From contig OX419759.1 in the NCBI GenBank assembly GCA_948567375.1, forward strand, positions 10,632,744 to 10,696,743: a stretch of DNA of 64,000 bases, given 5' to 3'. The notes below the pieces were generated by a model, which saw nothing but the letters and a program-made list of their open reading frames with translations, was not told where the DNA came from and did no database searches. Shown here piece after piece: positions 57,701 to 64,000 of the stretch; position 1 is the first letter of the stretch; every line of letters begins with the position of its first letter. The stretch is from Lunularia cruciata. Taxonomy: Eukaryota; Streptophyta; Marchantiopsida; Lunulariales; Lunulariaceae. The translations under genes were made by a program, and so were the position numbers.

Positions 57701-58208
57701 CCTTCCCTTTTAGAGGCTACAGATTTTCTAACGTATTTACATGAACTTCAAGTATGGTACCAACCATGGCCTCTAGTAGTTTAGAAGGCAAAGAGAACAT
57801 GCACCACTTCTATAAAAGAAGAGGTTGATAAATACGAAGAGGGAGGTTATGAGAAGCATTTCCTATTTCAAAAGGAACCTGTCACCAAATTAAAGACTGC
57901 TTCCGAATGTGCGCTCCTTCTATCGTAATGTCTCAACGAAGATTGATGATTCTGTTTTATTAACAGTCATGACTTTCAAAACATATATTTTCTAACTGTA
58001 CAGCTACTAGGCTGCTTTTTGGAGAGTTTCTCCCCCTGTTCTCCACCCTGACTTGCCGGAATGATCTGCCTTGCAGGTTGTTGGAAAGCCTGGACCTACA
58101 GTGAAGAAAATCTCTGGATATGATATACTCACGAACACAGGGGTTAACTTTGTATCGGCTTTGCTCATGTCCTTGGCCACTGCTGCCGCCTGCCTTTGCA
58201 TATTCTGA
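54784..58208 (+). CDS. PGR/TMEM19 (DUF92) membrane protein, five exons
   Basis: Exons 54784-54923, 55877-55990, 56621-56843, 57210-57458 and 58077-58208 join in phase into 285 codons plus stop, close to the Arabidopsis PGR (At5g19930) and TMEM19 length. All introns are GT-AG. Residues 1-20 form a hydrophobic start ([20 protein letters not shown]); [16 protein letters not shown] is membrane span 2; [18 protein letters not shown] follows. The family signature [15 protein letters not shown] lies in exon 3, [19 protein letters not shown] and [10 protein letters not shown] in exon 4, and [18 protein letters not shown] in exon 5. DUF92 proteins are integral membrane proteins; a related plant member, VTE6, acts as a phytyl-phosphate kinase, while PGR itself is linked to growth and sugar responses. 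The ATG is the first in frame; a GTG 33 bases upstream is not used. No damage seen. Confidence 0.93.
54924..55876 (+). other. PGR intron 1 (953 bases), open in part
   Basis: Starts GTCCCT and ends GTGCAG. The frame that enters exon 2 happens to be open from 55455, giving a 186-codon frame through the exon and its donor. The intronic part has no family match and the splice sites restore the conserved protein, so this is an intron. Confidence 0.85.
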
Positions 58209-59970
58209 TTTACTTACTTGAATCTGAGGCGTTGTACTAGTGGGTCGCTACTTCATTTCTCATCCAATCTTTATAAGAATAATCGCACCACCAAGTCTTA
58301 TCTCCCTTTCCGTAAGGAGCCTGGTGTATATGTTCTTTTTCGGAAGACTCTCAGACTGCGTTGTGGTTAAGTTTCATGAGTGAGTGGCTTTTGTATTGCG
58401 TGTGAATGTGTATTCTGACATGTGAGGCGAACTGTTTAACTGCTGTAGAGTAGATGATCATGAAGCCAGCACAAAGTTTATCACTAGAATGGAGACTGGA
58501 TTGAAAACTTTCAACATCTGCCCTCCCGATCCTCATGAGAGTCCAGAAGCTGTTTATAGATCCATATGAAAAAGAGCCAATAAACTGCCTAGAAGAACTT
58601 TCACAAGCATCGTAGTACGCTTTGGTGACAAAAAGTTCCTCTTCAAACGAATAAAGCATGGCCCAGTGGGGTCTAGGTGTCACAGGCCTTTACAGTACCC
58701 CGCATATGCATCAGATATCGAAAGCATCTAGACAATGCAGATAACATGTAGGCAACTCAACCTTGTGCAGATGATTCGTTACTTCGAGTTATAAATCTAC
58801 TCGGACCTCTAATGACGAGGCTGCATGAAGTTCGGATATAACCGGGCCATTGTAACCGTTGTAGATGGGTGGTTCTATGTTATCTATTGTTGTAGATAAC
58901 ACAGCACAACCAAAAGGATCCTGGACCCCTTCAACTCGATCTAACTTGGATTCATGTCATGTGACTCAGTTGGATCTCTAGTTTAGCAATGCAAGCCTGG
59001 ACCGAGCGGACCCTCCTCACCCTAAGGTGCCGCTTGAGAACGAAAAGAAACTACCAACGACTTCACGTGATTGCGGAATCACCCCATTAAAAGGTATACA
59101 ACAGATTGCTCTAAAACTGGCGCTCCTGGAACCCGATAACCTATGACTAAACGACTTCATGCAGGTTTGGGGGAAACTGGAGATTGCACCGTCCCGAAAC
59201 TCACCCTGTGAAGAGAATTGTTAAGATTTGATGGATTCTCGTTGGCTAATAGAAGCTGAACTCCTTCATCTTAGGGAGAAATAATCTGGAGAACACTTCT
59301 CACTTTCATGTCATGTTCGGATTAAAAGTACCTCTCTTGGAGAGTTGCACTCATATATGCTTCAAATAATATAATTTTACAACCTTGTCCATGTCCAATT
59401 TGATACTTGGGTTTCGAATTGAAATATAAGTGGCTGAAGTTAAAACAAAACTGTCTGAATAATGAATGGCATATTGTACAAGCAACTAACCCAAACACTG
59501 CCAGAATCCCAATGAAACCGGAGAATGCTCAACAGTATTCTACCTGAAAGATTCACAACATATCCAGTTCTTGGTCGGTAGTCATAACAAAAAACAAAAT
59601 ACTATCATTGTTTGTGTGTCAGAACTCAAAAGTCTTTTTCATCATCGAATCCAAGTACACACCTCACCGACTATTGACTATCCACGATCCCCTAGGGTCT
59701 TATCTAAATACCATGTCGTAGGCCTTAGATACATGCTCGAGTTGTTAATGAGAGAGATAAATCACTTTGGTACAGACATAAAACTTAACTTGATCTTCTT
59801 TTCCCAAACATTTGATGAGAGAGGATTTAATCTCCAGACACCACCCGCCTTTATCTTCGTACCCCATCTATCTTCTGTCTTCTAAGAAACACCTTGTTCT
59901 GTAGAGAGAACACATAACTGTATAAACACATGGTGAAGAAAAATTTCATACCCAACCACCGGCCTTAATG
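58209..59970. other. 3' flank of PGR and intergenic DNA; no gene recognised
   Basis: AATAAT at about 58280 may serve as a poly(A) signal of PGR. The open frames at 58351-58683 (minus) and 59571-59885 (plus) show no recognisable domain, and the splice context is poor. Confidence 0.4.
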
Positions 59971-60040
59971 GTCAGATCAAATCATCTTCTATCTTCTGTC
60001 TTCTAAAGAATTTTCTCTTGTTGAGAGGATTGTATGTATA
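59866..60040. repeat. Short direct repeat (ATCTTCTGTCTTCTAA)
   Basis: CTATCTTCTGTCTTCTAA occurs at about 59868 and again at about 59988, each followed by a diverged copy of TTCT..TGTAGAGAGAACACAT-like sequence and GTATA. Period is about 120 bases. Confidence 0.5.
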
Positions 60041-60120
60041 TTCAACTCCTGGTTTAGTTTTGTGGACTTTCTCTTTACATGGCAACTTGCTTTAGAGTTA
60101 CATCTTAAGACCTGATTTAG

Positions 60121-60500
60121 AACTCTGCCACGAGGAAGTGAAGATCGCATAGAACTCTTCTCTGGTATTAGTGAGATATGCGACTCGGACAATACTCTAT
60201 AATTCTAGTGAAACTAGTTAAAATGCAATAAGAAATAAGTGAACGTAAATATTAACGAAAAGAACTAGATTATATAACCATTTAAATAAATCCTTGATAT
60301 AGAATAATTCTGCCACGAGAAAGTAAAGATATCATGGCACTCTTGTCTCGGAGTAGTGACATAGTGCCACTCGGACAACCTTCTATAATTCTAGTTAAAT
60401 CAGATAAATGACTATTCTAGTGAACTTAGATAAATAACGACAAAAAATAAATGAATGTAAATAACAAAACAAAAACTAGATTATTTAACCATTCAAGTAA
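60121..60500. repeat. Tandem repeat, two units of about 185 bases
   Basis: Unit 1 starts TCTGCCACGAGGAAGTGAAG near 60124, unit 2 TCTGCCACGAGAAAGTAAAG near 60308. Both continue through ACTCGGACAA, CTATAATTCTAGT, ACTAGATTAT and TCCTTGATAT. The second unit has an extra stretch near 60410. Confidence 0.8.
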
Positions 60501-61659
60501 TCCTTGATATGAAATAATTCATTCAGATAGTACAGTTTATGGATTCATTTCAATCAGTTATAAATCATAATAAATTAAATTATTGTATATGTAGGTCCGT
60601 TTACTCGCAACTATATTCTTCGAATAATTACTACAAAATTCAGCATTTTATTTGAACATTTGTGTTCGTTGCTTGTATATCTTTGGTTCGTTAAGATCGT
60701 AAAAAAAAAAAAAAAAAATTTAGGTTAGATGTTATAGTTTCTATAATGGAAGTTTGGATTTCTCAAGTTGAATTCTGGAGTTCATGTGATGAACATTTTG
60801 CAAATCTTGTTTTGGATTGATCTCTAGGTTGTATGATCCTGGATAGATACTCTTCATTTATAAGAAGGAACCTGCTTTCTCATTGGTTGATGCAACTTGC
60901 ACTACCATAGTGACTAAGTTTAGTAAATTTATTAAACCATGGTTCAAAGTGGATGCTTTACCGGAGATGATATGGAAATAATGTTTGGTAAACTTGCTTA
61001 TAACTACTTGAATCGACTTAAAAATGATGATCATTCACTATAGATATAGCGAGAAATTTTAGGGATATAATTACACATTAATATAATTAGAGACAAAATA
61101 AACTCTGTGCATAAGAATTGAGTAAAATATTTAACCATGACTTAATAGTATAATTATTTATTTCAGATTATATAGAGAAGACTATAAGTACTGTTTGCTT
61201 GGTACTATATGATTTGAAATTCTTTTATTTATCTGTGAATAAATAGGATACTTATAACCTTGAGATAATATTGAGAGATCCTTTGATAAGAATAAAAATA
61301 ATCAGATTAAAAGCAATCTACAATCATGGAGATTTCAACTTCACCAATAAGGGAGGAAGTTAAATAATAAAGATAGTATAATATGAGAAACTTGATAATG
61401 ATTTGACAAATTAAACAGATCAATAAATTTTTAGAAATAAAGAAAATCTGAAATTTAGAATTCTATTCACTTTCTTCAACAATTATTCTAGCTCATTGTT
61501 ACTTCTAGAGATAATAACAACTTAAGAGAGTTGACTTAATATTACTCTCATAAAATCATGCCATGGTCAGATTATGTTTTATATCTTCCTAAATTTCTTA
61601 AATGTGCATTTCCTTTGAAGATGACTTTATTTATGACATTGAGTCTCAACAATCATCTA

Positions 61660-62160
61660 GGCCGGCTGCCACAAGTAGAAGATACTCCACCCATGATAAG
61701 GGCTGAGATAATTAAGGGAGGCGGAAGAAAGAAAAACTCAAGTTGTTATAACCATAGTGCCTTGAATAGCTTTGTTGTAGTTCAAGTTAGGAAGATCATC
61801 GTAACCAAGGTAGGGTATATATACACATAGGATAATGAGAAGGATGAGAAGATTCCATCAAGCCTTATAAAGATAAAACTGATGAGGGTAACATGACGCT
61901 AAGCCTCAACAATAATATTGGAACGAGATTTTAGAGTATTATACTTATGTAAGTCAAATAGTATACTATAATAAAGATGCATACTTTCAACTTGAAGCAC
62001 AAATACCGATATAGTATACATATAATTGGAATATATAAAAGAAGAGTCATCTAGTATGATTACTCTCCTATTCCTCTTATTGCACGAGCTAGTGCTCTTA
62101 ATCATCTGGTGTCAATGTAGAGCAATGGACACTCTTTGCATATAGAGAAATTTCATAATA
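61660..62160 (-). mobile_element. LINE D relic (third copy, D3)
   Basis: Degenerate homolog of 49040-49230: GAAGATTCCATCAAGCC at about 61850 (D2 GAAGACCCCATCAAGCC), GCTAAGCCTCAA at about 61900, then CTAGTATGATTACTCTCCTA at about 62052 (D2 CAAGTATGATTTCTCTCTTA) and GTAGAGCAATGGACAC at about 62116. Only 3'-end sequence is recognisable. Confidence 0.6.
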
Positions 62161-63033
62161 TTACTATTTTCTGGTAGGAATTTTACCATATGACCTTGTT
62201 TCAAAACTTTTTTCAGAATATGACCATGCTTTTAGGAGAGTAACCACGGAATTACACAAAGGTCTTATCAGTTTAGGTTTAGCTTTTACAAAGCTAATAA
62301 CGCTACCTTTAACTTTGTTGGCCTTCTAAACTGCTGGAACATGACAACAAAGAGAATTCGTTTTCACTTGGAGGATGCTGATGGATGATGTAGCTCTAAT
62401 CATGATGGTGGAATCTAAAATTACAAGTTATGAAATATCAGTAACTCAAAGAATTTTATTAAGTAGAGAATGCAAGCAGAAGATAATAGTAAGATAGATG
62501 AGTAGATTTTAAATCGAATTGCTTGTCGATTATAGCGAAACCATTTTAAGAGGCGATTGTCATTTTCGGTTCTAGTTTGGGACTAATCCGGGAGTGCTTA
62601 GTTGGGATCAGTTTATATGTAGATGGTGTCATTATATGACTTTTCAACATTTTATTGATTCCACAAACTTATATAGAGAAAGAAATGTTAACAAGGAAGG
62701 ATGGTAGTCAAAAGAACAATTTGGAACGTGGTAGATATAAGTGCATACTGTGACATTCACTCCAGTTTATATTACTATAATCAACTATTACGTCAACTAT
62801 TACAATCTACAAGTTATTATTATAAGCTGTCAACTATTACGTTCAAAATTGATTGTGCGGATGGTGCTAATTATGCAATGATTACGAGACAAATTCAAGT
62901 TTAACATGGATTGGATTATATTCACAGTCGTTTACGCTTATCACACTGATTTCTGCGATGACTACGAGGAGGTCGTTAGTGCGATTTCTGTCGAGCATGA
63001 GGACCTGGAGAACCTCTAACTACTTCAAAAGCT
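62161..63033. other. AT-rich spacer; no gene recognised
   Basis: Short repeats of TCAACTATTACG near 62778-62840 are the only pattern. Nothing else stands out up to the tRNA gene terminator. Confidence 0.4.
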
Positions 63034-63038
63034 AAAAA
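63034..63038 (-). terminator. Pol III terminator of tRNA-Ser
   Basis: A run of five T on the minus strand, eight bases after the mature 3' end. Confidence 0.8.
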
Positions 63039-63046
63039 GAGAATGT

Positions 63047-63128
63047 CGTCAACTGCAGGGTTCGAACCTGCGCGGGCAGCGCCCAACAGATTTCAAGTCT
63101 GTCGCCTTAACCACTCGGCCAAATTGAC
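63047..63128 (-). tRNA. tRNA-Ser (anticodon UGA)
   Basis: 82 bases on the minus strand. The 7-bp acceptor stem pairs GTCAATT with AGTTGAC and leaves G as discriminator. The D-arm box TGGCCGAGTGG and the T-arm GGTTCGAACC serve as internal A and B boxes. The anticodon loop CTTGAAA gives UGA (complement at 63093-63095). The long variable arm (GGGCGCTGCCC-like hairpin) is diagnostic of serine tRNA. No CCA is encoded and no intron is present, as expected for a nuclear gene. Confidence 0.97.
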
Positions 63129-64000
63129 TTCATGCCGAGACTTCTCTTATTTTAAATTTAAAAATATTAACAATGTACTTTATTTTGGTACAATTCATTA
63201 TCTGGAATGTATCTTTGCTTTTGTCACGCTCTAGGTATATGCACCTAGAGTGTTGGTCTTATAGCTAACTATTGATTCGCATGCCAGATAAGAAGGAACG
63301 AGATGACTGATTAGGTTGGTATTATATAAACAGTTTCGGATTGTATGAGTTAAAAAAATATAAATATGTTCACTAAACGTACATTATTCTAAACTATAAA
63401 TTTTTTATTCATCAAAATTTATGTTTATGAATGAAAACCTACTAGAGAATTTTATTGGAGGTGGATATCAAGACTTGGTTTTCATTGTAAGGAAATATTT
63501 TGATATTGATGTTGATTATAAGGAAATTTAATTAAGAATATGATGTTATAACAATAATTTATTTAAAATAGTGAATTTTTGTCCATATTTCTAATATTAT
63601 TACTTACATCATTATTTTTTAGCCTACCTATAAGAATTAAATTCCATTTCATAAACTTAATCTAAGTTACAAATTAACATACTTTATAATTCACCTAAGC
63701 CTTAAGACCTAATTGATAATTTATTTTACTTGATTAATACTCACTACGTGGTTTAAAACTAGGAGATATTATTGTTACCAGGCTATGCGAGGTAACCAAA
63801 TGCCATATTAATAATTTTAATAAAATATTATAAATAACAAAATCATCCTGATGACGCCAATATTGGCGTCGTCAATTCAACCTTTTCACCACTATCCATT
63901 ACCTTGAGTGCTGTTCTCCTAAAAGCTCCTAGTATTCCCGAACCTGTAGTTCTGCATCTCTCAGCTGAGAACGTGTCAACCTTGTAGCTCTAAAACTGTC
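63129..64000. other. AT-rich spacer with an 18-base palindrome; no gene recognised
   Basis: The flank of the tRNA gene up to the window end is AT-rich. GACGCCAATATTGGCGTC at 63853-63870 is a perfect palindrome. A short GC-balanced stretch at 63900-64000 could be the edge of a unit outside the window. Confidence 0.4.

Noticed and set aside
1-64000. CRISPR arrays, bacterial operons, rRNA genes or viral genomes
   Set aside because: No regularly spaced short repeats, no bacterial gene organisation, no rRNA sequence. The retroelements have plant Ty3/gypsy structure without an envelope gene.

Overview
This window is nuclear DNA of a land plant. Three single-copy signals support that: an intact SERF/4F5-type small zinc-finger gene, a five-exon gene of the plant TMEM19/PGR (DUF92) family, and a nuclear tRNA-Ser(UGA). 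The repeats are Ty3/gypsy chromoviruses, a Ty1/copia scrap and LINE-like elements. The style (old, point-mutated gypsy elements, AT-rich spacers, few genes) and one unusual gypsy lineage would fit a bryophyte or another non-seed plant, but that is an inference.

Layout. 1-6910: decayed transposons on the minus strand. A Gy-A chromovirus (1-1664, leaving the window) sits in a Gy-B gypsy element (1665-6260), which also carries a Gy-A solo LTR (4088-4513). Gy-B itself is inserted in a copia integrase relic (6261-6910). 6911-15600: low-repeat sequence holding the SERF-like gene (11885-12124). 15628-16110: degenerate tandem repeats with a LINE 3' scrap. 16320-53000: a large nested transposon stack. 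53000-58300: the PGR/TMEM19 gene and its upstream region. 58300-64000: AT-rich intergenic DNA with a LINE relic and tRNA-Ser(UGA).

The stack reads as follows. LINE D1 (minus strand) is split into 16320-17655 and 47377-48900 by one Gy-B element on the plus strand (17656-47376, about 10 kb once later insertions are removed). Gy-B was then hit by a Gy-C solo LTR (19916-20670, TSD GATAG), a complete Gy-A chromovirus (21256-26835, TSD ACCTA), a complete Gy-C chromovirus C1 (30247-36158, TSD AGGAG) and a second one, C2 (36567-43977, TSD CAATC). C2 carries a further solo LTR (38018-38708, TSD GGAC). The right half of LINE D1 carries a Gy-C solo LTR (47629-48380). A second LINE copy (D2, about 49000-52900) follows, interrupted by a Gy-B solo LTR (51665-52220).

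The most interesting object is Gy-B. Read across its insertions, its pol region contains, between protease and reverse transcriptase, a decayed C5-cytosine DNA methyltransferase-like domain (about 28806-29812) with recognisable SAM-binding motif I, the Pro-Cys catalytic motif and C-terminal motifs. It also has a PHD-finger relic (46411-46543) after the integrase. The inferred order is Gag with two zinc knuckles, protease, DNA methyltransferase, RT, RNase H, integrase, PHD finger. A retrotransposon carrying both a DNA methyltransferase and a chromatin reader could bear on its own epigenetic state. This copy is dead (stops, frameshifts, insertions), so any activity would have to be sought in younger relatives.
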